Shown: positions 37,501 to 60,328, counted from the first letter of the stretch. The stretch is 64,000 nt of DNA from Glandiceps talaboti (GCF_964340395.1 NC_135551.1:27079380-27143379), one strand, 5' to 3'. The notes: generated from the sequence alone by a model not told the origin. Numbers and translations: made by a program.

Positions 37501-38473
37501 GAATACCACAAGTATAGGTTATAGCCCAATGTGAGATTTATCTATGCAAAGCCCACACTATTTGTCAAGAAATCTCTTATTATGTAAGGATGCTGAAGTC
37601 TACTGCCACCGTTATTTTATAGTGTACCACACAATTGCACATCTCCAGAATGTGGAAGGGGGGTTGCGTACCGTAGAATTGCATATATAAAATATATGTG
37701 TAGCGTTTGGGAATTCTTGGATTCATTTCAGGCTTGGGGCATATTTATTTAGAGTGCAAAGGATGGGGGGGCTGGTTGCGAGAACATTTTTACCAAACTC
37801 ACACCCCCTGCCGTATATTCTGCTCGTTCCCTAAAAACAACTACACAAAACCATATTGACAACAGGCCCACGTTTTTTTCTTTTGCGAGTGTCTGTAACA
37901 AAATCTTTCAAGTTTATGAAAATATTAAAGGTTTGAATGTTGGCTATTGGCAAATCATGTGACCACATTCAAGAACTCTACATGTATCTCTATGTATGTA
38001 TGCTACTGCTGTGTAAGAACGTTTACGCATTTGTCAGCATGACCTCTTGGGGGCGCTATAACAAGGCACCCATTCACGCCGTCCAGACATTGGATACCAT
38101 AATCACAGACAAGGTGTCTGTGCAATAATATACATTGGAGAGAAATTTATCTCCAGTGTGTATGGTTTTGTTTATAAGCAATAAAACAACGCTGTGTGTA
38201 TGATATAAAGATAAAATAGTTGCACTAAAAAAAAAAAAAACGTGTTACAACTCCCACATAAATTGATTTTGTAAACATTTTACTTTGAAAGGTTTTAGGA
38301 AATGCATTTATAAGTGGATGACTGCTCATCGAGTCCAGACATACATGGTGACAATTTCAGGATGGTATTAAAATTATTCTCATTATCCTAGGCCTGCCAT
38401 AGGTGTATTTTCCCAAGAAAAGATTTACAATGCAGAAGGATTTACGTGCTGGAATCAGTCACCTCCTACTCGT

Positions 38474-38600
38474 AGCGTAGTGGTTACATGGGTCACAATA
38501 TTCGAATCCCACCGGGAGTGCGCATAGTCAACATAGCGCGTATTTACTCTGCATTTACAATCAGTTGATTTGTCACACGTACCAACTCACCAGTGCAGTG
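38474..38600 (+). mobile_element. Degenerate tRNA-derived SINE-like head
   Basis: TAGCGTAGTGG (38474-38484) fits the pol III A box, and ATTCGAATCC (38501-38510) is a near B box. Their spacing is only 27 nt, shorter than in a tRNA, so the head is deleted or damaged. It lies directly before the 53-bp array, whose first unit starts near 38612, so the array may derive from the 3' part of this element. Confidence 0.45.
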
Positions 38601-38611
38601 GTAATAAAGTT

Positions 38612-40850
38612 AGGCAACGCTCTGCAAGGACACAGTCACTGCCTAAAGTAAAGTTAGGCAACGCTCTGCAAGGCCGTTGAAGATACAGTCACTGCCTAAA
38701 GTAGAGTTAGGCAACGCTCTGCAAGGCCGTTCAGGATACAGTCACTGCCTAAAGTAGAGTTAGGCAACGCTCTGCAAGGCCGTTAAGGACACAGTCACTG
38801 CCTAAAGTAGAGTTAGGCAACGCTCTGCAAGACCGTTAAGGATACAGTCACTGCCTAAAGTAGAGTTAGGCAACGCTCTGCAAGGCCGTTAAGGATACAG
38901 TCACTGCCTAAAGTAGAGTTAGGCAACGCTCTGCAAGGCCGTTAAGGATACAGTCACTGCCTAAAGTAGAGTTAGGCAACGCTCTGCAAGGCCGTTAAGG
39001 ATACAGTCATTGCCTAAAGTAGAGTTAGGCAACGCTATGCAAGGCCGTTAAGGATACAGTCACTGCCTAAAGTAGAGTTAGGCAACGCTCTGCAAGGCCG
39101 TAAAGGATACAGTCACTGCCTAAAGTAGAGTTAGGCAACGCTCTGCAAGGATACAGTCACCGCCTAAAGTACAGTTAGGCAACTCTGCAAGGACCAGATA
39201 CAGTCATCGCCTAAAGTAGAGTTAGGCAACTCTGCAAGGATACAGTCACCGCCTAAAGTACAGTTAGGCAACTCTGCAAGGATACAGTCACTGCCTAAAG
39301 TAGAGTTAGGTAACACTCTGCAAGACCGTTAAGTATACAGTCACTGCCTAAAGTAGTGTTAGGCAACACTCTGCAAGGCCGTTAAGGACACAGTCACTGC
39401 CTAAAGTAGAGTTAGGCAACGCTCTGCAAGGCCGTCAAGGATACAGTCACTGCCTAAAGTAGAGTTAGGCAACGCTCTGCAAGACCGTTAAGTATACAGT
39501 CTCTGCCTACAGTAGTGTTAGGCAACACTCTGCAAGGACCGGATACAATCACCACCTAAAGTAGAGTTAGGCAACGCTCTGCAAGGATAGTCACTGCCTA
39601 AAGTAGAGTTAGGCAATGCTCTGCAAGGATACAGTCACTGCCTCAAGTAAAGTTAGGCAACGCTCTGCAAGGACCAGATACAGTCATCTCCTAAAGTAGA
39701 GTGAGGCAACGCTCTGCAAGGATACAGTCACTGCCTCAAGTAAAGTTAGGCAACGCTCTGCAAGGACCAGATACAGTCATCGCCTAAAGTAGAGTTAGGC
39801 AACGCTCTGCAAGGATACAGTCACTGCCTAAAGTAGAGTTAGGCAACGCTCTGCACATTTATCATACATACCTCCTCTGCAAGGATACAGTCACTGCCTA
39901 AAGTAGAGTTAGGCAACACTCTGCAAGGCCGTTAAGGATACAGTCACTGCCTAAAGTAGAGTTAGGCAACGCTCTGCAAGGCCGTTAAGGATACAGTCAC
40001 TGCCTAAAGTAGAGTTAGGCAACACTCTGCAAGGCCGTTAAGTATACAGTCACTGCCTAAAGTAGAGTTAGGCAACACTCTGCAAGGCCGTTAAGGGTGC
40101 AGTCACTGCCTAAAGTAGAGTTAGGCAACACTCTGCAAGACCGTTAAGTATACAGTCACTGCCTACAGTAGTGTTAGGCAACACTCTACAAGGACCGGAT
40201 ACAATCACCACCTAAAGTAGAGTTAGGCAACGCTCTGCAAGGATACAGTCACTGCCTAAAGTAGAGTTAGGCATAGTCTATCAGCTAGCCCTCGGATGTT
40301 CTTCCGATAAAATACGACACACAGCCGAACAACGCTATCGAGGATGGAACATCCATGTTCGGGCAGGCCCTCACATGCGAACTTCGTTCGCTTATAAATA
40401 GTTATAGCATCGAAAGAAAGCCCGAACGTCTAGCAGCAAGACTAAGTTAGGCAACGCTCTGCAAGGACCAGATACAGTCATCTCCTAAAGTAGAGTTAGG
40501 CAACGCTCTGCAAGGATACAGTCACTGCCTCAAGTAAAGTTAGGCAACGTTCTGCAAGGACCAGATATAGTCATCTCCTAAAGTAGAGTTATGCACATTT
40601 ATCATACATACCTCCTCTGCAAGGATACAGTCACTGCCTAAAGTAGAGTTAGGCAACGCTCTGCAAGGATCTGGTCACCGTCTAAAGTAGAGTTAGGCAA
40701 CGCTCTGCACATTTATCATACATACTATACCTCCTCTGCAAGGATACAGTCACTGTCTAAAGTAGAGTTAGGCAACGCTCTGCAAGGATCTGGTCACCGC
40801 CTAAAGTAGAGTTAGGCAACACGCTGCAAGGATACAGTCACTGCCTAGGA
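38612..40850. repeat. Minisatellite array of about 40 units, 53-bp consensus
   Basis: The unit is GTTAGGCAACGCTCTGCAAG followed by GCCGTTAAGGATACAGTCAC and TGCCTAAAGTAGA. Shorter forms of about 44 bp lack GCCGTTA, and others carry GACCAGATACAGTCATC. Each unit holds the inverted pair TTAGGCA and TGCCTAA, so single units can form hairpins. The array is interrupted by a foreign 170-bp block (40274-40443) and three times by a short ACATTTATCATACATAC insert (about 39856, 40595 and 40710). The longest pure run of full 53-bp units is at 38651-39120. Confidence 0.95.
40274..40443. other. Unrelated sequence inserted in the minisatellite
   Basis: About 170 bp with higher GC and CpG than its surroundings, including an inverted pair (GGATGTTCTTCC and GGATGGAACATCC). 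The array resumes on both sides. It is probably a small mobile element, but I do not recognise it and no terminal repeats are clear. Confidence 0.5.
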
Positions 40851-41228
40851 GCCTGTTACATTCTCCCTTAAATCCACTGAGACATAGCCACATAACATTC
40901 AAGGCGAATTATGTTTTTATCTTTTATTTCTTCTGAGTTATAGGTTTAAGTTGTAAGTGTTAATTATGTAGCTATCCAAGTATTAATTTCCTTTTATTTT
41001 GCAGACCTCCATTTATTTTTGAAAAGGAAAACAAGCAGCACTGTACATCATTTCATTCACAACTATTCATATGATGCGAACATTTGAATGCAATGTCGGT
41101 CTGTATATTTCCCCATAAACATCAAGGTAGGCAAGTTTGAATGATAATGTCGCTGAGCACAATTTTACAATTTCAAAGATAGTTTTCCTTTCTCCTACTG
41201 TGATTTGACTATGTTTGGCAAATTATGA

Positions 41229-41566
41229 CATAGTGGAGCGCCCTCACACATCAGTTTACCCCTCTAGGAGGCTGAAGAGGGCAGACTCTTACAATCCATA
41301 GTTAACATAGATCGGTGGAGAAAGTGTACCAATATAATACTATTGGAGCTCTCCAACGTCTATGGTTGTCCATGTACTGTACACTAATTTCAACTCCTTA
41401 TCAACCCCTAAATATTTTTCCCCTAATTGTTATCTCCATCACACATCTACATCCAAATTCTCAATAAATCATGATTGTTTCTTGTAGAGTGCATGATGGA
41501 TTGTAAGAGTCTGCCCTCTTCAGCCTCCTGGAGGGGTACACTGATGTGTGAGGGCGCTCCATCATG
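41229..41566. mobile_element. Inverted-repeat element with about 70-bp terminal arms
   Basis: The arms at 41229-41299 and 41495-41566 are reverse complements with few differences (outer part TGGAGCGCCCTCACACATCA, inner part GGGCAGACTCTTACAATCCA). The central 195 bp show no gene. The arm sequence is also similar to 42765-42840, the end of a LINE relic. This suggests that the two arms are two head-to-head LINE fragments or a MITE that captured one. Confidence 0.6.
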
Positions 41567-41709
41567 GTGTACCTTACACACTATAGGGAGCTTTGAATAC
41601 CATCATGTTGCTTTATGCAATTGTTTTTTTTTTATTTAAGCAATTGGCATTTTTCTTAAAACCACAAAATGACTTTCCCTATTCAGTTCATAAGGCAAAA
41701 AAAAATAAT

Positions 41710-42560
41710 TGTGTGTTTCTGATAACGAGGCCTCAGAAAATAGGGTAGGTAGGTCGGGAACTTATTTATTTTAGTTTAGCTTTTTGTTTTTATTTTTGAA
41801 AAATATTGCTTTGACCCAAAAACAAACAAAATGTCGGTCAGAATACTTCTGTGATAGTAAGTATTTTAAATGTTTAAAAAAAATGTTTAAAGTGTACATG
41901 CAAAGGGTGATACTTTTTTTCGTCAATATGTTTATTTTGCCATAAGGTCAACTTCACAATCGGTTTTTGCCAGAACACGACATTTAATATTCGTCAGATG
42001 CCTCAAGCGTAGAGCAATACACTCCAGCATTAACATCTGATGGTGTGATTTAGCCATATTCATTTGGAGGTTTAATCTAGGATCAGACGGGGTTAGGCAA
42101 AAATAAAAATAACTGTTTGTTTCCGATAACATGTCTTCAGAAAATAGGGTAGGTGTAGGTCGGGATTTTATTTTATTGTACATTTTATTTTTTTAATACA
42201 TATATAGTTTATTGCAATAGGTCTAATTACTTTGACCCCAAGACAAGATACTCATTGGTCACAATACTTCCATAACAGTTGATGAGATGTAAAAGAAGTA
42301 AATGAAGACAATTATGTGATTCAGAAGTAGACAAACACAATATGGAGACTGTGCTGTTACAGGCTGAAAAGACATCATTTCTCTCTGGAATGTGATTTTT
42401 TTTAAAAAGTAACCAAAGCAAGAAAATCTACAGGGAAATTATATTGTCATAATTTTACCTTTTTGTATGTAAAATTTGTTTATAGTTGGTGGCTTAAACT
42501 ACGGTCTGTTGGGTTATCAGAAACACTCCTGTTTTTTCGCCGTATCGGAAACACACAATT
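41710..42560. repeat. Interspersed repeat fragments sharing a 30-bp block
   Basis: TCAGAAAATAGGGTAGGT with a following GGTCGGGA occurs near 41733 and again near 42133. GGTTATCAGAAACACTCCTG and TATCGGAAACACACAATTTT near 42513-42560 resemble the preceding TGTGTTTCTGATAAC. These look like pieces of one interspersed element of unknown class. Confidence 0.45.
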
Positions 42561-42607
42561 TTTTTAATTTGGCTTTATCAGTGTTAATATGTTGAATCAA
42601 CCACTTA

Positions 42608-42840
42608 CTATTGAATGGATATCACAAAGGTTGCCACCAATCCTGATGTTGTAAAGTTATTGTCTAGCTTGTTCCAATCAGTAATTGTTCTTGAGAAAGA
42701 CAGTTTACTGTAAATGTCTGTATTGCAATGTGGTATTTGAAAACAACTAGAATGTAAGATACGTTGTGCAGTTCTGCCCTCACCGGCCTTCTGTGAGGGG
42801 TTGACCAATATGTGAGGGTGCCCCCGTCAGTGCATACCTT
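42608..42840 (-). pseudogene. LINE reverse-transcriptase C-terminal relic
   Basis: The minus-strand frame (42608-42808) contains SSCFQIPHCNTDIYSKLSFS and RTITDWNKLDNNF. This is the known C-terminal pattern of many invertebrate LINEs (IPxCNTxxYxxSFFPRTIxxWNxLP). The catalytic reverse-transcriptase core is absent, so it is a dead fragment. Upstream of it on the minus strand, NPSQKAGEGRTAQR is related to the arms of 41229-41566. Confidence 0.6.
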
Positions 42841-42973
42841 ACAAACTAGAAAATGAGTTAATTCATTTGTAGTGCATTTTCCACAGGTACTTGTCTAAAT
42901 AGTTTAATATCAAAGTTTCTGGGTTTGATTGTCTGCTTGGGTATGGGTCTTTGTGGTATATGGGGGTTGTCGG

Positions 42974-43350
42974 TGGCCGAGCGGTTAGCTCGTACGCCTC
43001 TTACCTCTGCAGCCTGGGTTCGAACACACCTGGTATCAGCTGGGTTTGATTAAATTTAACATGCTGTAAGAAGAGTGTCGTTCAGTTTGACTCTATGCAG
43101 GTTTCCTCCTGCATTAACACTGAACTTTCCTCCTATTATTGGGCAATGCCTGTTGGATGGTTAATAAATAAATAAATAAAATAAAATAAATAAATATGAT
43201 GTGTTGTCAGGTTTGATTCTACAGAACAATGCCATTGTTTCCCCGTCCACTCCATTTCCTTCCTGCATTAACACTGAACACCTGTCCTCTTAGTGAGCTA
43301 TCACTGTCCAATGGTTTGTAAATAAACAAATGAACAACAAATAAAAAAAT
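42974..43350 (+). mobile_element. tRNA-derived SINE with AAATA tail and a second 3' end
   Basis: The A box TGGCCGAGCGG (42974-42984) and B box GGTTCGAAC (43017-43025) are 43 nt apart, as in tRNA-Ser/Leu-like SINE heads. The body ends with GGTTAATAAATAAATAAATA (about 43160-43195). A second, diverged copy of only the 3' part follows (CCTTCCTGCATTAACACTGA to about 43350) and ends in another A-rich tail. It is not a functional tRNA: no acceptor stem closes. Confidence 0.75.
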
Positions 43351-46024
43351 TGTACAATCACAAATAATCTCAATGATCTACATACTCTGCAAGTTTTTGA
43401 GAAAAGTGTAACATTTATTATTCCATACCAGTAGTATACTTCTAAATATTACAACCAAGCAATATTACTTTGGCACAAAGTTGCCATGGTTACACATTAT
43501 CAAACAAACAGTATATTTGTAATCCTATGGGATGCAGCCTGATTTAAAACCAGCCCTACCTGTATGGCTGTAGTGTGTTTTACATTCCACACAAGGGGTT
43601 GAGTGACAGCAGTCAGAATGGAGTCACAGACCCACACACGCCATGCAAGTAGGGCTAGTTGAAAACAATCTTTACAAATTGTACTCAAGCTGTACTATCA
43701 TACAATACATTTCTGTATATGGCTGTCAGTATTACTTTATGCCACAACACTTTTCTGTATGTGGTTGTCAATAATAGCAGACACCATAATACTGTAAGGT
43801 AGTGTAACATTCTCTTGTATGATTTAAACATTGGAGTTTGGTTTTATTATGTACATAACTTGGCAAACTACTTGAAAAGTAGGAATTTCAGGAGCATCAC
43901 AAGGAATGTACATCAAACCTTATTTGATATTTTTAAAAGAAATCAATATACATTTCAGGCAATATTACTGTAGACTGAATGTTTCGTTGCTAGGGGTGAA
44001 CATTTCATCACTTTCACCAAAAATAGTGAATGAAAAAAGTGACAAGTCGAGCGTCCAAAAAATCATGCCCAAAAACAAATCTATGCTTCTGTTACTGTCC
44101 TGTACAAGGCAAATGGCAAAATATTATCTTGATATTGAGCAGTGTTCATCAAATGCATCAAAACAGATCATAACAACATATTATGAAATTCATTTCGACT
44201 TCCTCAAAATCTTTGTCAGGTATGCTGAAAATAAAATGGAAACTTGAATCTGGTTAAAGAAACTATCTTCACTTCACGTCTTCATTCCCGTATTTACTGG
44301 TTAAAATATTTTGCTATACTGAACTTTAGTTTGTTTCAGCTATCACTACTTTCAGCATCTTAATTGCCATGCAATCAACTTGCTAACTTAATAACTATCA
44401 ACGAACACTATAAAATCAATTGTAACATTTCAGGTATCAGGTAATCAAAATTCAAGCACATCACCTGTTCCTACGGCAACATGTTTCTCTACTCCTCAGC
44501 TATTGGAAGTATAAAACTACAAAACAAAGAATTCTAGTCAAGAATCGGCAAAAGTTCATAAGAAACCGTACTTGTAGATTTCACATTGGAAGAGATGAAG
44601 AAAAAATAACTACAAATATTTACATATAAATTCATAACTTGAAAATTTAAAAGCACAATTACACAGACACATAGTGGAATGTCTCGTAAAATAAAATCAT
44701 TGATGGAAACTTGATTATGTCAAATAAATGAAGGAAGTCTTGATAACTGGAAGTAGATCTATTTGTAATGATTTATGTTGGCAGTTAGGCAAGTTGGGAA
44801 AAAAAACAATACTGATAAAACACATCAATTTCACTATATATGTCGTTCTGAAATTTTCAATTCATCCTCAACAGATTTTGTCCACATGTTCCACAGATAC
44901 CAGTAATGCCAACACGGACAGTACCCCATGATGTAACACCAGTACCAGTCTGGTAATACGTAGGGTTTTCACAAGATTCCTTGTGGTATTCTCTGTGGAC
45001 ATACTCATGAGCATAGTGAGTGACTGTGTAGCAGAAAACATTGCAAAAAGGACAGAATTTATAGACTTAGTGGTTTTTAGGAGAAGTTGATTTCTTTTGA
45101 TTCTGTGAATGGAGTAACATTACAATTAAAATGGACAGGGTCTATAAACAAAAACAAGCAAAAATGTCATCGTTGCAATACTAACAACTTTCAACAATGG
45201 CCATTTTCTTAAAACTGCTCTTTTTAATTTTTTAAACAACAAGATAATAAGAACGAACAATAAATGTTCATCTGAAACTTGTTTTATACCATTTCCCCCT
45301 ATTTTGTGTACATGTTGGTATAATCCTGTTGCTTTATAATGTACAGACTGATCAATTTGATAGAAAATAGGTAGTCCACAATCAAAAGTTCCACTTTTCA
45401 CTTCCTTAAATTTGAAACTTACCAGAACAGATGAGAAATTATCAAAAAATCTACAAGTTTAATTTCTGATATTTCAAATTTTCAAATTTACTCCTCTCTT
45501 AACTGGAATGATTAGTTATCCTCACCACTACACTCTCTTTCTACTTATTAAAAACATCAACACTATCAAAAAAAACATGCAAGTCTGAAAAATCTTCATC
45601 TGTAATAATGGCAGGGTTGAATCAAATGTCTAAAATGACAATGTTCAGATGAAATCTCTGTCCTGTATCAACCTCTGAAGATCCCTTGGACTATCAGATC
45701 ATTAATAGGTCTAACCAAGCAAGTCATTAGCAAAAATCTGGCATTATCGGCACAAAAAATAATTAAGTATTGCAAAAAATAAATACATAAGCAGTTTATT
45801 ACACAATTAATGGTTTTTCTTGAAGTATAAGCAAACAAGTATTTGGGCTTAAACTGATAGATATGTATAATGAATACCAGTCACAAAATTAGTCACTACT
45901 ACTACTAAAATTAGAGTGCATAGAGTTACAAACTTTACCAATTTGTTGTTTCCAAATTTTACAAATTTGTTTGTGGTATGTCGCACTTTTGTTGAGGAAA
46001 TACCAGAGATAAATATTCAAATTT

Positions 46025-46155
46025 GGTTACAGTGCCTTCTGTGGTTGACAAGATGTAAAATTTGTTAGAGTGCCCTCTGTGGTATAAAATGTATACTTTG
46101 GTATAGCGCCCTCTGTGGTATGAAATGTATAACTTGTAATGGCGCCCTCTCTGGT
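46025..46155. repeat. Minisatellite of about 41-bp unit, three to four copies
   Basis: GTGCCCTCTGTGGTATAAAA-like units repeat with small changes (CCTTCTGTGGTTG, GCCCTCTGTGGTAT, GCGCCCTCTGTGGTATG, GCGCCCTCTCTGGTAG). Confidence 0.8.
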
Positions 46156-46553
46156 AGAAGAAATTAATTTACTGAGGTTATAAAAAACAGCTGGTTCCAG
46201 TAAATTAGTGGAATTCCGCACTGTTGGCTGTACACACACTCATTCTTCTTGGTCTTTTTGTTAGGTATAACATAAACATTTGATTGTAATCACATGTCTG
46301 TCACATGACTGGCACTTCTAGTGTAAAGATATATTTAAATCTCTGGTATTTCCTAATATTTCTGAGATGCTGTCACAGGAGTTTAAAATTAATGCTTCTT
46401 GTATAATATAAATATTTCAGCCCTAAAAAAACAGATACTGTGTAATACTTCTTGTTGGAACTACAAGCATTGCTCCATTATATAAAGAATACCACATACA
46501 ATTACTCATGGCGGTGATGGTAGTAATAGTGTGGTCATATCGGATCCCAAACT

Positions 46554-57941
<11,388 letters not shown>

Positions 57942-58960
57942 CTTGGAAAATAAACTGCCTCCACGAAATCGACGGTTGATTAGCAAAGACTGTGTTCACA
58001 CAGTAACGTCGATGTAACTGCAAGGATGGCGGCGATATTCCACAGATTATAACCAGGAAGTAAATAGGGAAGCCCTCAATCTGGACAGTGCAAAAATGGT
58101 ACCCCGCCTATCTTCCGCAAAACCGATTACGTCATCAAAACAAGTGCATAACTTGGTTCATTTACATATATTCACTTCATAACTGTATTTCAGTGGTAGG
58201 GCTCGGATCATTTAACATTTCAAGAGAGAAAATCAATAAAATACTCGTAATTTGGAAAGCTTTTCAAGTGTGAATAATTTTCTCGCACGATTCGGTTAAC
58301 GCGGTTTACAATGTTTACCTTATTACAGCTGGGAACGCATGAACTGATGACGTCGAATATTGTGTATATCAGTCTTCGTGTTCCCATAGCGAGTAAACAA
58401 AAGCACTCTGGCATGTTTGTGAGGAAGTTCTTTTCTATTACACGCCAAGTCGGTGGTGAGTATTGAATTTTTACTTACCAAGAGCATTGAAGTTCACGTT
58501 ATGATAGATTTACAATAATTTTAGCAATCGGAAACACTGATTGAAGGTAAAACGGTGAAGCTCAGCTTGAGCTAGCTACAGCAGAAGAGTTGAGTGAAAT
58601 ACGTGAAATACATCCAAACTCTACTCAGCGTGCCATCGCATTGCGCTGCGCATAAAACCCAAGTAGCTAATGACGAATACCAAAGTTATATATCGCTTTT
58701 CCATCCATATAATGTAACTGTTAGTTACTAGATGGTTATTTTGTCTGCTCAAGACCGTGAAATCCCCTCTTTATTTTTCTTTTCCGTGTAAGAGCGTGTG
58801 TTTTTACGAAGTAATTTATTTCTCGCAGGATCATTACACTCAACGCCATTTTGCGACCTAAGCAAGACCTGCGGCTCTAAACTTAACTACAGTGTAAAGT
58901 TCGTCTCTGTTTTGTCTAATATAGAGGGAGAAATCGCACACAAGAAGGTGGTTTTAAGGT
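57942..58960. promoter_or_regulatory. Head-to-head (probably bidirectional) promoter region and 5' UTRs
   Basis: The start codons of the minus-strand SH3BGRL-like gene (57941) and the plus-strand gene (58961) diverge across 1,019 bp. The DNA is visibly richer in CpG than its surroundings. Visible motifs are a YY1-type AAGGATGGCGGC at 58022-58033 and two CRE-like sites, TTACGTCA at 58128-58135 and TGACGTCG at 58348-58355. No TATA box is convincing. A spliced upstream ORF (58413-58455 plus 58829-58983) may mark the 5' UTR exons of the plus-strand gene. Shared promoter activity is an inference. Confidence 0.55.
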
Positions 58961-58983
58961 ATGACATCAAAGTACAACGATGA
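58413..58983 (+). CDS. Spliced 65-codon upstream ORF overlapping the next start
   Basis: ATG at 58413 opens MFVRKFFSITRQVG up to a GTGAGT donor after 58455. The acceptor TTTATTTCTCGCAG ends at 58828 and the frame continues from 58829 (SLHSTPFCDLSKTCG onward) to TGA at 58981-58983. The phases match (1, then 2 bases). The N-terminus is Arg- and aromatic-rich, like a mitochondrial presequence. The stop lies 20 bp inside the following gene in another frame. It may be a translated uORF that limits the main protein, or only 5' UTR that happens to be open. Confidence 0.3.
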
Positions 58984-59414
58984 TGCTGACAGTTTCTTTG
59001 ATCCTGAACCAGCGCCATTGAAAGGAGATTACGACCGTGGAGATACTCCGCCTAGAAATAAACACCGAGACAGTCCGACCGGATCCTCTGACTCGCTAAC
59101 TCATTCAAAAACAGACAACTCAGCTACCAAATCAGACAGAAAAATGTCCCACCGAAATAGAGACAGACACGATGACTCGTATTCAAGACGACATTCTGGA
59201 TACAGCGATTCCAGATCATACTCGAAATCATATGAAAGTTACTCAGACGACGACTTTGAGTCTGAATCTGAATACGATAAACGGAGCCCCCGGAAATTTG
59301 CATCGTCTTCCAAAACTAAAACTATGCGACGTACTTATAGTGGTTCCAGCAGTACATACAGTACCAGTAGTGCATATGGAAGGTCTAATGCACAGTACAG
59401 ACCTAGAAATAAAG
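58961..59414 (+). CDS. First coding exon of a Ser/Asp/Arg-rich protein (possible CFAP97/hemingway-like), 3' incomplete
   Basis: ATG at 58961 is preceded by an in-frame TAA at 58955-58957, which fixes the start. The exon runs 151 codons plus one base to AAAG|GTATGA at 59414/59415. It begins MTSKYNDDADSFFDPEPAPL and is rich in Ser, Asp, Arg and Tyr. There is a patch SYESYSDDDFESESEYD and then SPRKFASSSKTKTMRRTYSG. The DSFFD motif close to the N-terminus and the acidic-Ser patch recall CFAP97, a ciliary protein, but no diagnostic domain lies in this exon. The sequence is mostly disordered. The next exon was not found before the window ends in TTTTACAG, a good acceptor. Coding status is sure; identity is weak. 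Confidence 0.7.
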
Positions 59415-59493
59415 GTATGAGCATACTACTTCCTTTTTTCATTTATCAAACTATATAAGATTTAAGTTCTTAGAAAAGACATTTTTAAGTCAC

Positions 59494-59527
59494 ACCATGG
59501 AAGTATAACCCACTATACTTCCATGGT
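59494..59527. repeat. Perfect 14-bp inverted repeat
   Basis: ACCATGGAAGTATA (59494-59507) and TATACTTCCATGGT (59514-59527) with a 6-base loop. Confidence 0.9.
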
Positions 59528-60127
59528 CACACACATATGTTAATAATGAGAAAATAAACTAAATGCATAGATATTCGAGTTATGGAATTCACAGTATACA
59601 AAAAACATGGTCATATTCAGTTTAAATGGCGTTTATGAATTTAACTCCGTTCAAAATCCTGGAATGGAGAGTATTTTGTTTTGTTTAAATTAATGTCGGA
59701 ACTATTTATTTCATGATTATAATAACTGTAATACATCCAATCCAAACGTTTTGTGTATTAAAATTTATTCACAGAGTTAGTTTCTTAGTAATATTTTAAT
59801 ATAGGCTATTAGCAGACCAAGACCAAATGAAATATGCTACATTATGCAATATTGCCTACTGCCTGAATGCCATATGTGTTATGAAAGAAATGTATATTGC
59901 ATGGCAACTGTGTAAAGTAATTATACTTTTCTTTCTTTTTTAAAAATCCCAGTCAGTTTTGTTAACAACAAGTTTACCAAATGGCAGTTGTTGATGCTTG
60001 TATTCATATCATGGTTATCAACTGAGCACCATCTAAATTAATTTGATGATGTCTCAAAATATATGAACTGTAAGATCCCAAGATTTATTAAAACATTGCT
60101 CATTTTACTCTGCATTCTCTGAATATG

Positions 60128-60167
60128 CATAGACCCTCCACTATGGGACCAAGGTGGAGGGTCTATG
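60128..60167. repeat. Perfect 14-bp inverted repeat
   Basis: CATAGACCCTCCAC (60128-60141) and GTGGAGGGTCTATG (60154-60167) with a 12-base loop. Confidence 0.9.
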
Positions 60168-60328
60168 GAATATCCAAATTATTCTAGACAAAGGACAAAA
60201 TGTAGTCTCACTTGCCAGACTATTTATCTTTCTATATTTTGCTAAGGGATCTTCCTAAAGAGCACCTTCAACCACTCACAGCATTGACGCTTAGATGAGC
60301 TTCATGCTCCTTACAAGATTACAAAGAC

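Larger units (their letters stand above)
30831..46553. other. Intergenic region, repeat-rich
   Basis: No supported gene. Contents are short tandem repeats (31195-31415, 31785-31850, 32554-32624, 33141-33302, 33912-34047, 46025-46155), a headless SINE (31640-31790), LINE relics (34363-34587, 41229-41566, 42608-42840), SINEs (38474, 42974-43350) and a 2.2-kb array (38612-40850). The stretches 34930-36200 and 43350-46000 show nothing I can name. The part below 46553 may contain 3' UTR of the SH3BGRL-like gene; TTTATT at 45795-45800 is a minus-strand AATAAA. Confidence 0.6.

Noticed and set aside
38612-40850. Possible CRISPR array
   Set aside because: The units are contiguous with no unique spacers, in a eukaryotic genome with SINEs; it is a minisatellite.
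42974-43030. Functional tRNA gene
   Set aside because: A and B boxes are present but the acceptor stem does not close and a SINE body and tail follow.
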